A DNA stretch of 64,000 nucleotides from Streptomyces rimosus subsp. rimosus (GCF_000720725.1 NZ_JOCQ01000007.1:129214-193213), one strand, 5' to 3'; counted from the stretch's first letter, positions 34,157 to 41,900 are shown. Notes: generated from the letters alone by a model not told the origin. Numbers and translations: made by a program.

Positions 34157-34983
34157 ACGCTATTGACATCGGGCAGGCGCTGCGGGAACTGCGAGAGGCC
34201 AGCGGGAAGCAGGCCAAAGTCGTGGCCCGTGGCGCTGCCATGTCGCCAAGCAAGCTCAGCAAGATTGAGAATGGGGTACTTGCGCCTAGCGTCATCGACG
34301 TGGAACGCATCTTGGCAGCCCTGGAAGTCTCCGAGGAGGCCAAGGTTCGGCTAATGGAGATTGCCCGGCAGGTAGCCACGGAAGCCACCGCATGGCGTAT
34401 ATACCGACGCTCGGGGCTCCACAAACATCAGGAAGAGATTAGGGCCATTGAGGCCAGTACGACGCTACTCAGGCTGTTTCAGCCGTCCTGCATCCCCGGG
34501 CTACTCCAGACCCCCGAATATGTGAGGGGAATCCTGGAAGGCTGGAATCTCACCGAAGACGCACTAGAGAAAATGGTCGGTGCTCGACTCAAGCGCCATG
34601 ATGTGCTGCACCATGAGGGGCGAAGCTTCCATTTCCTGATCACAGAATCAGTGCTCCGCTGGGAGATAATTGGAGTTCGGTCGATGGCAATGCAGCTAGA
34701 CAAGATCATCAGCATGTCGAGATTCCCTAACATCACGATCGGCGTTGTTCCGCAGCGGGGAGTCAAGCCAGGACTGCCTACATCGGCATTCGTCCTCTTT
34801 GATACTCGGCTAGCCACAATCGAAGTCCCGCACGCCGAGATCACCACTACCGAGATTCCCGACATCGACCTCTACCTGGACAAGTTCCGGAATTTCGAGC
34901 GAGTGGCCGTTACCGGCGACGACATGCGGGACCTCGTGTCAGGCATTCGGGACGACTTCTTGAGGCAACAGGAAACGGACTAG
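34153..34983 (+). CDS. XRE-family regulator with DUF5753 domain (WhiJ/Scr1-like)
   Basis: 276 residues. A helix-turn-helix in residues 5-65 (LRELREASGKQAKVVARGAA and SPSKLSKIENG), then a DUF5753 domain with the typical IPGLLQTPEYVRGILEGWNL-type segment and GVVPQRGVKPGLPTSAFVLF. Such proteins pair with DUF397 proteins and affect development or act like antitoxins. The GTG at 34153 overlaps the preceding stop. Codon use is less GC-biased than in core genes, consistent with transfer. Confidence 0.85.
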   Translation: MNAIDIGQALRELREASGKQAKVVARGAAMSPSKLSKIENGVLAPSVIDVERILAALEVSEEAKVRLMEIARQVATEATAWRIYRRSGLHKHQEEIRAIEASTTLLRLFQPSCIPGLLQTPEYVRGILEGWNLTEDALEKMVGARLKRHDVLHHEGRSFHFLITESVLRWEIIGVRSMAMQLDKIISMSRFPNITIGVVPQRGVKPGLPTSAFVLFDTRLATIEVPHAEITTTEIPDIDLYLDKFRNFERVAVTGDDMRDLVSGIRDDFLRQQETD

Positions 34984-35015
34984 AGGATTCGCCACGGCGG
35001 CCCGAGGATGTATTC

Positions 35016-35330
35016 ATGCCGACCGAACCGAAGAACCACAGGAAGAGCGTCCCGCAGGGGTGGCGGATGGACCCGATCCCCAGCCGCAAGGCGTACCGGG
35101 ATGATGATGGGAACATTCGTGTCCCGATGTGGTTGACGAAGAACGGTCGGCACATGGCAGACACAGAAATGGTCCTGCTTCCGTCCGAGGCCGCTCTACT
35201 GGCCGAAAGTCTGGCCAATGCCATGCGGGACGGCCCCAGGTCGATGCTGGACGAACTCTTCCGTGAGTCCGCCACGGCTCTTGCTCCCGGCGTCGTGTAC
35301 GTGCAGAAGCCGGAGCAGTACCCGTTCTGA
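35016..35330 (+). CDS. Hypothetical protein (104 aa) of the element
   Basis: 104 residues, MPTEPKNHRKSVPQGWRMDP at the start, then a segment RVPMWLTKNGRHMADTEMVL and a helical C terminus. I do not recognise the family. Proteins of similar size and position occur between the XRE regulator and the DUF397 gene in other Streptomyces cassettes. It has no signal peptide or membrane helix. Confidence 0.6.
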   Translation: MPTEPKNHRKSVPQGWRMDPIPSRKAYRDDDGNIRVPMWLTKNGRHMADTEMVLLPSEAALLAESLANAMRDGPRSMLDELFRESATALAPGVVYVQKPEQYPF

Positions 35331-35366
35331 GCCTGCCCTTCACTGATCTATCAGGAAGGCACAGCC

Positions 35367-35597
35367 ATGGCCCGAACCGACCTGTACAGCCTGTCCATCG
35401 ACGGCGCCTCATTCCTCAAGGCGTGCGGGGGCAACACGCACCCGGACGGCGAATCCTGCGCCACGTTGGCGAAGATCGGCCCCAATGCGTGGGCCTTGGG
35501 TGACAGCAAGCGGCCCGGTGCGGAGCCGCTGAGGTTCACCACCGCCGAACTGAACGCGGCCGGTATCGACCCGGCCCGCTTCGGCCTCTCGGCCTGA
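35367..35597 (+). CDS. DUF397 domain protein
   Basis: 76 residues. The pattern FLKACGGNTHPDGESCATLA then GDSKRPGAEPLRFTTAELNA is a recognisable DUF397 variant (the usual motif is SxxxNCVEVA followed by RDSKxPxGPxLxFxxxEW). DUF397 proteins are the small partners of XRE/DUF5753 regulators, as in the whiJ locus. ATG at 35367. Its presence completes the cassette inside the element. Confidence 0.7.
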   Translation: MARTDLYSLSIDGASFLKACGGNTHPDGESCATLAKIGPNAWALGDSKRPGAEPLRFTTAELNAAGIDPARFGLSA

Positions 35598-35676
35598 ATG
35601 GCCGCTCCCTGACTGGCGGCCTCTGTTCTCTGGGGAGGCGGAGGCCGCCTTCAACTGTTCTGACGAGGATCATCAG

Positions 35677-36162
35677 TTGCACTGTCACGGCTACCTGTGG
35701 ACGGGCTCGAAGAAGCGGTTCGACGAGGAGGCTTTGCGGCGGCCTCCCCAGCCCGATCCGCCCCCGGCCCCGGCCGGTGACGACGACACCGAAGGAAAGC
35801 GGCTAGTCGAACGCTATCGGGTAGTGCGGGCAGAGTTCCCCGTCAGCGACCTGCCCCCGCTGGAAACGGCGCGCTGGCTCTCCAAGCCCGGCAGGCTGGC
35901 ACGGGGGACCTGGGACGAGCCGAAGGAAGCCGCCGAATGGCTCGGGGAACAGCTCGCCGCGTACGCACCCCGGTTCGGATCCGAAGAGGACCGCGACACA
36001 ACCCGGCTGGCCATACTTGTCAGCTCCGCCGCCGAACGGCTGGCATGGGGCGGCGACGTGTCGCACGGCTTCTATCTCGAACGACCCTCGTTCCTGTCCC
36101 TGGTCCTGGTGTGCTGCTCCCCTAACCGCACCCTGCCGGACCAGGACTGCCCGCTGCGGTAG
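35677..36162 (+). CDS. Hypothetical protein of the element
   Basis: About 161 residues from a TTG at 35677 with GAGGA eight bases upstream. It contains a Pro-rich linker (RRPPQPDPPPAPAGDDD) followed by a helical region (LVERYRVVRAEFPVSDLPPL). No family recognised. The exact start is uncertain. Stop at 36160-36162, just before the degraded integrase region. Confidence 0.55.
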   Translation: MHCHGYLWTGSKKRFDEEALRRPPQPDPPPAPAGDDDTEGKRLVERYRVVRAEFPVSDLPPLETARWLSKPGRLARGTWDEPKEAAEWLGEQLAAYAPRFGSEEDRDTTRLAILVSSAAERLAWGGDVSHGFYLERPSFLSLVLVCCSPNRTLPDQDCPLR

Positions 36163-36167
36163 GCCCC

Positions 36168-36266
36168 TCAGTCACCCTCCGTGCTGGCCGGCGTGGCGTT
36201 CCGTGTGCTGACGTGCGCCAGGTACTCGTCCGTCGTCATGCCGAGGTACGGCACGTACCGACGCAT
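36168..36266 (-). CDS. Possible very small ORF (32 aa)
   Basis: Minus-strand frame MRRYVPYLGMTTDEYLAHVS and onward, ending at 36168. The composition looks protein-like, and a longer in-frame extension upstream is also open. No ribosome binding site is evident. Weak candidate between the hypothetical gene and the integrase remnant. Confidence 0.25.
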   Translation of the reverse strand: MRRYVPYLGMTTDEYLAHVSTRNATPASTEGD

Positions 36267-36394
36267 GGCAGCCTCACGTGGTAGCGGTCGTCCTCGGGTC
36301 CTCGATCCAGTCCGCCACTCCGCCGCCCCCATGTCACGGCGGGAGGGTGTTCCTGGCCCGTTGCGCGGCCGTGGGGTTCTGCACCATCTTCAGC

Positions 36395-36682
36395 ATGGCG
36401 TCAGCGAGTGCGCGTGACTACTCGACGGCTTTCCGGAAGGTCATCAAGACTCTCGGGTTCGACTGGTCGCCTCACGACCTCCGGCACTGGATCGCCTCTA
36501 CAGCGCTCAGCAGCGGTCTGCCATTGTTGGACGTGTCCGGGTGGCTCGGACACAAGTCCAGCAACGAGACGGCCGACACGTACGGCCACCTCGCGCCGGA
36601 CTCGACCGGACGAGCCATCGCGGTCATGGATGTGGCGATTACCCGGCACCGTGCTGACGTGGTGCTGACTATGGCGGCCTGA
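36395..36682 (+). pseudogene. C-terminal remnant of a tyrosine recombinase (integrase)
   Basis: About 95 residues covering only the end of the catalytic domain. HDLRH (HxxR), GWLGHKS (the H/W box) and DTYGHLAPDS with the nucleophilic tyrosine are all present in the right order. The N-terminal DNA-binding domain and the first catalytic arginine, expected about 300 residues upstream, cannot be found in any frame of the preceding 250 bases. It ends 35 bp before the right repeat, the usual position of an integrase gene. Unlikely to be active by itself. Confidence 0.8.
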
Positions 36683-36717
36683 CTCGGGGAATCCGCAGGT
36701 CAGAGGTGTGGTTCACG

Positions 36718-36733
36718 ATGTGCGGACGGTATG
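36718..36733 (+). repeat. Right attachment site (attR), start of the SRAP gene
   Basis: Sixteen bases identical to the left copy. It spans the ATG, the catalytic Cys2 codon and the next three codons of the SRAP gene. Confidence 0.8.
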
Positions 36734-37536
36734 CAGCGAGTCGCAGCCCCGAGGATCTGGTGGGGCTCTTCGAGGTCGAGAAGTGGGAACCGGAGGAGAC
36801 CCTGGCGCCCGACTGGAACGTCGCCCCGACGAAGAACGTCCACGCGGTGCTCGAACGTCCCCTGAAAGACGCGGAAGACCGCCGTCCGGTTCGCCAGCTG
36901 CGGAGACTGACCTGGGGACTGGTCCCGTCCTGGGCGAAATCGCCCGATGTCGGGGTGAAGATGATCAACGCCCGCGCGGAGACGGTGCACGAGAAGCCGT
37001 CGTTCCGGCGGCCGTTCGCGGCCCGCCGCTGCCTGCTGCCCGGCGACGGCTACTACGAGTGGGTCACGGCCGCCGCCGAACGGCAGCTGGAGGAGCAGGG
37101 CCGGCGCAAGCGCCCGCGCAAGCAGCCGTACTTCGTCACACCGGCGGACGGGCAGGTGATGGCGCTGGCCGGGCTGTACGAGTTCTGGCGCGACCGTACG
37201 CTGCCCGAGGACCACCCGCAGGCGTGGTGGGTGACCTGCACGGTCGTCACGACCGAGGCCGAGACCACGCCGCTGGCGAACGCGGGCGGCGGCGAGGGCC
37301 CGCAGTCGCTCGCCGACATCCACCCGCGGATGCCGCTGGTCATGACGCCCGACAAGTGGGACGCCTGGCTCGACCCGGCCCGTACGGAGGTGGACGACAT
37401 CGTGCCGCTGCTCGCGCCACCGCCCGCCGGGCTGATGCGCGCGTACCCGGTGCCGTCCGAGGTGAGCAACGTCCGCAACAACGGGCCCGAACTGGTCAAG
37501 GAGCTGCCGGCGCCGGAGGAGGAGACGCTGTTCTGA
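36718..37536 (+). CDS. SOS response-associated peptidase (SRAP, YedK/HMCES family)
   Basis: 272 residues. MCGRY at the start gives the catalytic Cys2 that becomes free after removal of Met1 and crosslinks to abasic sites in single-stranded DNA. Supporting residues: Asn in WNVAPT, Glu in GYYEW, His in HPRMPLVM. This protects or processes abasic sites. The gene start is formed by the right repeat of the integrated element, so the upstream region, including the AGAGGTG binding site nine bases before ATG, now comes from the element. Coding sequence intact. Confidence 0.93.
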   Translation: MCGRYAASRSPEDLVGLFEVEKWEPEETLAPDWNVAPTKNVHAVLERPLKDAEDRRPVRQLRRLTWGLVPSWAKSPDVGVKMINARAETVHEKPSFRRPFAARRCLLPGDGYYEWVTAAAERQLEEQGRRKRPRKQPYFVTPADGQVMALAGLYEFWRDRTLPEDHPQAWWVTCTVVTTEAETTPLANAGGGEGPQSLADIHPRMPLVMTPDKWDAWLDPARTEVDDIVPLLAPPPAGLMRAYPVPSEVSNVRNNGPELVKELPAPEEETLF

Positions 37537-37584
37537 CGCGCGCCCCGGAGCCGGTCCGCGGGGCCGGGACGGCAGGATGAGGGC

Positions 37585-38211
37585 GTGAGCGAAACAGTTG
37601 AGACTCCTGTGGGTGAGGCGCGCATCACCTGGCACCCGGCGGAGGACGCGCGGGCCGTCCTCGCCGTCAGCCATGGCGCGGGCGGCGGCATCGAGGCCCG
37701 GGACCTGCGCGCGCTGGCCGCCGCGCTGCCCGCGCGCGGCTATACCGTCGCGCTGGTCGAGCAGCCGTGGCGGGTGGCCGGCAAGAAGCTGGCCCCGGCG
37801 CCCAAGACGCTGGACACCGCGTGGACCGCGCTGTGGCCCGCCCTGGAGAAGCCGGGACTGCCGGTGGTCGCGGGCGGGCGCAGCGCGGGGGCGCGAGTGG
37901 CCTGCCGTACGGCTCGCGGCCTGGGCGCGCACGCCGTACTGGCGCTCAGCTTCCCGCTGCACCCGCCGGGCAAGCCGGAGAAGTCGCGCGCGGACGAACT
38001 GACCGGGGCCGGGCTGCCGACGCTGGTGGTGCAGGGCGGCCGTGACCCGTTCGGGCGGCCGCCGGAGTTCCCGGCGGGCACCCGCGTCGTCGAGGTGCCG
38101 CACGGGGACCACGGCTTCGCCGTACCGAAGAAGGCGGACCTCGACGAGCCCGCGGCGATGGCCCTGCTCACGGACGCGGTGGGGGAGTGGCTGGACGGCC
38201 TCTTCGCCTGA
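37585..38211 (+). CDS. Alpha/beta hydrolase-like protein
   Basis: 208 residues. The fold is recognisable: oxyanion loop VSHGAGGGIEARD, nucleophile elbow GGRSAGARVA, an aspartate in LPTLVVQGGRDPFG and the catalytic histidine in VPHGDHGFAVP. This resembles the small TEX30/KANL3-type hydrolases. Substrate unknown. GTG start at 37585, 48 bases after the SRAP gene in the same direction. Confidence 0.8.
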   Translation: MSETVETPVGEARITWHPAEDARAVLAVSHGAGGGIEARDLRALAAALPARGYTVALVEQPWRVAGKKLAPAPKTLDTAWTALWPALEKPGLPVVAGGRSAGARVACRTARGLGAHAVLALSFPLHPPGKPEKSRADELTGAGLPTLVVQGGRDPFGRPPEFPAGTRVVEVPHGDHGFAVPKKADLDEPAAMALLTDAVGEWLDGLFA

Positions 38212-38234
38212 GCCGGCCCGGTCCCGTACGTGCT

Positions 38235-38828
38235 TCAGTCGCCGTCCCCCTTGGACCGCGGCTTGGCGCGTACGTGCATCCGCTCGCCCTGCCGCCCGAA
38301 GAGGCTGAGGATCTCCACCGGCTTGTCGTCCGCCGGGCCGAACCAGTGCGGCAGCCGGGTGTCGAACTCCGCGGCCTCGCCGGAGCGCAGCACCACGTCC
38401 CGGTCCGCGAGCAGCAGCCGCAGCCGCCCGGAGAGCACGTACATCCACTCGTAGCCCTCATGGGTGCGCTGTTCGGGCGTGCCCGGCACCGGATCGATGA
38501 CCATCTTGTACGCCTGGAGGCCGCCGGGCTGCCGGGTCAGCGGCACGAACGTCATGTGCTTACGGCGCTGCGGCACCGCGCGCACCCGCGGATCACCCAC
38601 CTCCGGCGCGCCGACCAGCTCGTCCAGCGGCACCTGATGGGCCTGGGCGAGCGGCAGCAGCAGCTCCAGGGTGGCCTTGCGCCCGCCCGATTCCAGGCGC
38701 GAAAGGGTGCTCACCGAGATGCCCGTCGTCTCCGAGAGCGCGGCGAGCGTCACCCCTCTCTCCTGCCGCAGCCGTCGCAGCCGCGGCCCCACGTCCGTCA
38801 GCACCCGTTCGTACGCCTTCTCGTCCAT
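38235..38828 (-). CDS. XRE-type regulator with C-terminal cupin domain
   Basis: 197 residues. The helix-turn-helix spans residues 15-70 (RLRRLRQERGVTLAALSETT and GISVSTLSRLESGGRKATL). The cupin barrel occupies the C-terminal 90 residues (HEGYEWMYVLSGRLRLLLADRD and LPHWFGPADDKPVEILS). Such regulators sense a small ligand and often repress a neighbouring gene or themselves. ATG at 38828. A perfect inverted repeat sits eight bases upstream, over the expected -10 region. Confidence 0.85.
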   Translation of the reverse strand: MDEKAYERVLTDVGPRLRRLRQERGVTLAALSETTGISVSTLSRLESGGRKATLELLLPLAQAHQVPLDELVGAPEVGDPRVRAVPQRRKHMTFVPLTRQPGGLQAYKMVIDPVPGTPEQRTHEGYEWMYVLSGRLRLLLADRDVVLRSGEAAEFDTRLPHWFGPADDKPVEILSLFGRQGERMHVRAKPRSKGDGD

Positions 38829-38835
38829 GTCTTCA

Positions 38836-38863
38836 TTGCCGATCCGGCAAGCGTGTTTGTCAA
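38836..38863 (-). promoter_or_regulatory. Promoter and candidate operator of the XRE-cupin gene
   Basis: On the minus strand a perfect -35 TTGACA (38863-38858) is followed by the inverted repeat TTGCCG-GAT-CGGCAA (38850-38836) that covers the -10 position. The ATG follows eight bases later, so the mRNA would have almost no leader. The repeat suggests autoregulation. Confidence 0.5.
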
Positions 38864-38932
38864 GAGTCCGGGGGCGTTCCGGCGGCCCCCGCGGGCCCGC
38901 GTGACCATGCTCACGTGCCGCCCGCGCGGCGC

Positions 38933-38959
38933 GGGAATGACGTGCGGGGTGCGGCTGTT
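38933..38959 (+). promoter_or_regulatory. Sigma-R dependent promoter of sigR (p2 type)
   Basis: GGGAAT at 38933-38938, 18 bases, then GTT at 38957-38959. This is the SigR consensus with exact spacing, upstream of the long sigR start. It matches the autoregulatory p2 promoter known in Streptomyces coelicolor. Confidence 0.85.
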
Positions 38960-39011
38960 GTGCGGGTTGCAGGAACGTTGAAGGAATCTTCGAAGAATGG
39001 GAGCCCGCCGC

Positions 39012-39872
39012 ATGGGAATCGCTTGCCCAGCCCGCCCGCAGGCCGCTGACCTGCAGTGGACACAGCTGCGCGGCGCCCAGGCCGCCATGGCTGGAGCGGC
39101 GGCGGTACCGGATCGTCGTCTATTCTCCGATTCGAGCGGGTCGGTATCCGGACCCGTCACGGTGTTGGAGGAGGTGGGTCCGGTCACCGGTACCGACGCA
39201 GGGACCGACGGCACGGCAGGGGAACACGCTGGCAACGGGAAGCGGGAGACGGACGCCGAGCGCAACGCGCGCTTCGAGCGGGACGCGCTCACCTTTCTGG
39301 ACCAGATGTATTCGGCCGCGCTGCGCATGACGCGCAACCCGGCCGATGCGGAGGACCTGGTTCAGGAGACGTATGCCAAGGCGTATGCGTCCTTCCACCA
39401 GTTCCGTGAGGGAACGAACCTCAAGGCGTGGCTGTACCGCATCCTCACGAACACCTTCATCAACTCCTACCGCAAGAAGCAGCGCGAACCCCAGCGCAGC
39501 GCCGCCGAGGAGATCGAGGACTGGCAGCTGGCACGCGCCGAGTCGCACATGTCGACCGGTCTGCGCTCCGCCGAGTCCCAGGCGCTGGACCACCTGCCGG
39601 ACTCCGACGTGAAGGCCGCCCTTCAGGCCATTCCGGAGGAATTCCGCATCGCGGTCTACCTCGCGGACGTCGAGGGCTTTGCGTACAAGGAGATCGCCGA
39701 CATCATGGGTACACCCATCGGCACGGTGATGTCCCGTCTGCACCGCGGCCGGCGCCAACTGCGCGGCATGCTGGAGGATTACGCCCGTGAGCGTGGGCTG
39801 GTCCCCGCCGGGGCGGGCGCTGCGACCGCGCAGTCGTCGCAGTCGCACGATCGGAAAGGCTCGGGATCATGA
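39012..39872 (+). CDS. sigR: ECF sigma factor SigR (thiol-oxidative stress)
   Basis: Sigma-70 region 2 (FLDQMYSAALRMTRNPADAE, DLVQETYAKAYASFHQF) and region 4 (IPEEFRIAVYLADVEGFAYK, EIADIMGTPIGTVMSRLHRG). Long form 286 residues from the ATG at 39012; an internal GTG at 39174 (GPVTGTDAGTDGT follows) gives the 232-residue stable form. The 54-residue extension fits the unstable SigR-prime known from S. coelicolor, made from the p2 transcript. SigR directs thioredoxin, mycothiol and ribosome-associated genes under disulfide stress. Overlaps rsrA by four bases. Confidence 0.93.
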   Translation: MGIACPARPQAADLQWTQLRGAQAAMAGAAAVPDRRLFSDSSGSVSGPVTVLEEVGPVTGTDAGTDGTAGEHAGNGKRETDAERNARFERDALTFLDQMYSAALRMTRNPADAEDLVQETYAKAYASFHQFREGTNLKAWLYRILTNTFINSYRKKQREPQRSAAEEIEDWQLARAESHMSTGLRSAESQALDHLPDSDVKAALQAIPEEFRIAVYLADVEGFAYKEIADIMGTPIGTVMSRLHRGRRQLRGMLEDYARERGLVPAGAGAATAQSSQSHDRKGSGS

Positions 39873-40276
39873 GCTGCGGAGACCCGCACGAGAAGGACTG
39901 CTCAGAGGTCCTCGACCATCTGTACGAGTATCTCGACCGCGAGATGCCGGCCGGTGAATGCGAGAAGTTCCAGGAGCACTTCGACGAGTGCTCGCCCTGC
40001 CTGGAGAAGTACGGGCTGGAGCAGGCCGTCAAGAAGCTGGTCAAGCGCTGCTGCGGCCATGACGACGTACCGACCGACCTGCGGTCGAAGGTCATGGGCC
40101 GGATCGACCTGATCCGTGCGGGCGAGGCGGTGCCCGAGCAGAGCGTGCTGGAGCAGGCGAAGCAGGAGCAGGCGGCGGCCCGCGCCGCCGCGGCCGCCAA
40201 GACCCCCGGACAGCCGTCCGGGCCGGGCCAGGGCGGCACGCTCGACGCGCGCGGTGAGACCGCGCGGGCCGAATAG
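39869..40276 (+). CDS. rsrA: Zinc-binding anti-sigma factor RsrA
   Basis: 135 residues. It has all seven cysteines of the Streptomyces protein (3, 11, 31, 41, 44, 61, 62) and the zinc ligand His37 in the HFDECSPC motif (Hx3CxxC). Reduced RsrA binds SigR with zinc; oxidation to a disulfide releases SigR. The ATG overlaps the sigR stop (ATGA). The C-terminal 45 residues are a disordered Gln/Ala/Pro-rich tail. Confidence 0.95.
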   Translation: MSCGDPHEKDCSEVLDHLYEYLDREMPAGECEKFQEHFDECSPCLEKYGLEQAVKKLVKRCCGHDDVPTDLRSKVMGRIDLIRAGEAVPEQSVLEQAKQEQAAARAAAAAKTPGQPSGPGQGGTLDARGETARAE

Positions 40277-40827
40277 CGGCGTATCACCCGAAGGGGTGAG
40301 GGGCGGGGCGTTTCGTCCCGCCCGGATCTTCACAGCTTCCCCGCCCGTAGGGCGCCAACTTCCGCGCAGCGGTGCGCCGTTCCCGTACGCCCCGCTGCCG
40401 CCCGCCGTCCCGGCGTACGCATCGCGCGCCGCCTCGGGGCACGGCGTTTGCGCGGTCCCCGGAGCCTCATCCGACGTACGGCCCGGCCGCGTTGCCGACG
40501 GCCGCCTCGTGGCGCAAGCCCGTACGGACCCCTCCTGCCGTCACCCCTCCCAGATCGCCACAAACACCCGCGCAAGGTCACGGAACCGATGGGTAATGAG
40601 CGGCCCCGGAGATGGGCATGGTTGGATGCGAAGGAACCCCCACGAACGGGGATTCAGGGGGTCCGCGAAAGGCAAGGAGCCGATGAGGGGGTCGGTGGCG
40701 GGCCGCGGTCGGCGCGGCAACCGGGCTGAGCCCGGCGGCAATCTGTGGCAGGTTGTCGAGTGGGCCCTCGAACGGCCCCCGGCCTCCGTCCGGGCGGCAT
40801 CCAGGAAGCAACCAGCAGGCGGGAATC
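40277..40827. other. Intergenic region after rsrA
   Basis: Contains a terminator hairpin (GGGCGGG/CCCGCCC, 40301-40323) shortly after the rsrA stop. The remaining roughly 500 bp carry no convincing gene. Near 40590-40690 the sequence is purine-rich with several short stems, but I could not match it to a known riboswitch. Confidence 0.5.
40301..40323 (+). terminator. Terminator after sigR-rsrA
   Basis: GGGCGGG at 40301-40307 pairs with CCCGCCC at 40317-40323, loop nine bases. Confidence 0.55.
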
Positions 40828-41814
40828 GTGAGGATCTTCGGCAAGGTACGGCACCGGCCCTCCGCCTCGTGGCGGCAGGCGACCGACCGCGCTTTCACGC
40901 TGATCGGTGACGGCCGTTACGAGGACGCGGGCGCGCTGCTGACCCGGGCGGCGGACATGGAGCCGTGGCTGTCGGAGTCCTGGTTCAACCTCGCGCTGCT
41001 GCACAAGTTCCGGCACGACTGGGAGCAGGCACGCGCCGCCGGACTGCGCGCGGTCGCCCTGCTGGACCGCGAGGCCGGCGCCCCCGACTGGTGGAACGTG
41101 GGCATCGCGGCCACCGCACTCCAGGACTGGCCGCTGGCCCGGCGCGCCTGGCAGGCGTACGGACTCAAGGTCCCCGGCGAGGGGTCGCCGTCCGCGGAAC
41201 CGGTCGGCATGGAGCTGGGCAGCGCCGCCGTGCGCCTGTCGCCCGAGGGCGAGGCCGAGGTGGTCTGGGGCCGCCGGCTGGACCCGGCCCGGATCGAGGT
41301 GCTCTCCATCCCGCTGCCGTCCTCCGGGCGGCGCTGGGGCGAGGTCGTCCTGCACGACGGCGTCCCGAACGGCGAGCGCACCACCGCCGCGGGACCGTCC
41401 TTCCCGGTGTTCGACGAGATCGAGCTGTGGGCGCCCTCCCCGGTCCCCACCTGGGTCGTGCTCCTGGAGGCCGCCACCGAGGCCGACCGCGACGCCCTGG
41501 AGCGGCTGGCCGCCGACGCGGGCTTTGCCGCGGAGGACTGGTCGTCCTCCGTCCGCCTGCTGTGCCGTACGTGCTCGGAGAGCCGGATGCCCAGCGACGA
41601 GGGCGAGGGCGAGCACCTGGACCCGCACGACCACAGCGAACCGGGCCACCCGGGGCCGCTGGGCCACCGTACGGCGGGCTCCGGCTCGCTGTGGGTGCCG
41701 GAGCGCGAGTGCGGCATCGCGGCGCCCGCCGGCCTGGTGCGCGGCCTGCTGGACGGCTGGGTCGCGGACAGCCCGGACACCCGGGAGTGGCGTGATCTGG
41801 AAGAGGTCTGCTGA
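40828..41814 (+). CDS. TPR-like protein downstream of sigR-rsrA
   Basis: 328 residues. The first 120 residues form TPR-like helix pairs (AFTLIGDGRYEDAGALLTRA, SWFNLALLHKFRHDWEQARA). The C-terminal part is mixed alpha/beta with a His-rich acidic loop (HLDPHDHSEPGHPG). No enzyme motif. Its position after sigR-rsrA is conserved in Streptomyces. The GTG at 40828 with GGCGGGAA upstream is chosen; longer in-frame starts lack a good binding site. Confidence 0.7.
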   Translation: MRIFGKVRHRPSASWRQATDRAFTLIGDGRYEDAGALLTRAADMEPWLSESWFNLALLHKFRHDWEQARAAGLRAVALLDREAGAPDWWNVGIAATALQDWPLARRAWQAYGLKVPGEGSPSAEPVGMELGSAAVRLSPEGEAEVVWGRRLDPARIEVLSIPLPSSGRRWGEVVLHDGVPNGERTTAAGPSFPVFDEIELWAPSPVPTWVVLLEAATEADRDALERLAADAGFAAEDWSSSVRLLCRTCSESRMPSDEGEGEHLDPHDHSEPGHPGPLGHRTAGSGSLWVPERECGIAAPAGLVRGLLDGWVADSPDTREWRDLEEVC

Positions 41815-41900
41815 GCGCCGCCGGAGCGCCCCGTAGGCTGGTGGGCGAACATTTCGGGTTTCCGAGATTCTCAAGGTTCTCAGGAAGGCGTACGGCGGAG

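Larger units (their letters stand above)
33157..36733 (+). mobile_element. Small degenerate integrative element inserted at the SRAP gene start
   Basis: The interval is bounded by the perfect 16-bp direct repeat ATGTGCGGACGGTATG at both ends. Between the repeats lie a WhiJ-type regulator cassette, several hypothetical genes and, next to the right repeat, the C-terminal part of a tyrosine recombinase. G+C and codon bias fall visibly between about 33640 and 35000. The right repeat is codons 1-5 of the SRAP gene, so integration keeps the protein intact. No replication or transfer genes remain. Read as a remnant of an actinomycete integrative element or satellite. Confidence 0.8.

Noticed and set aside
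40590..40700. Possible riboswitch (cyclic di-AMP type) in the gap after rsrA
   Set aside because: The region is purine-rich with GGGTAATGAG-like segments, but I could not align the conserved core of any known class.
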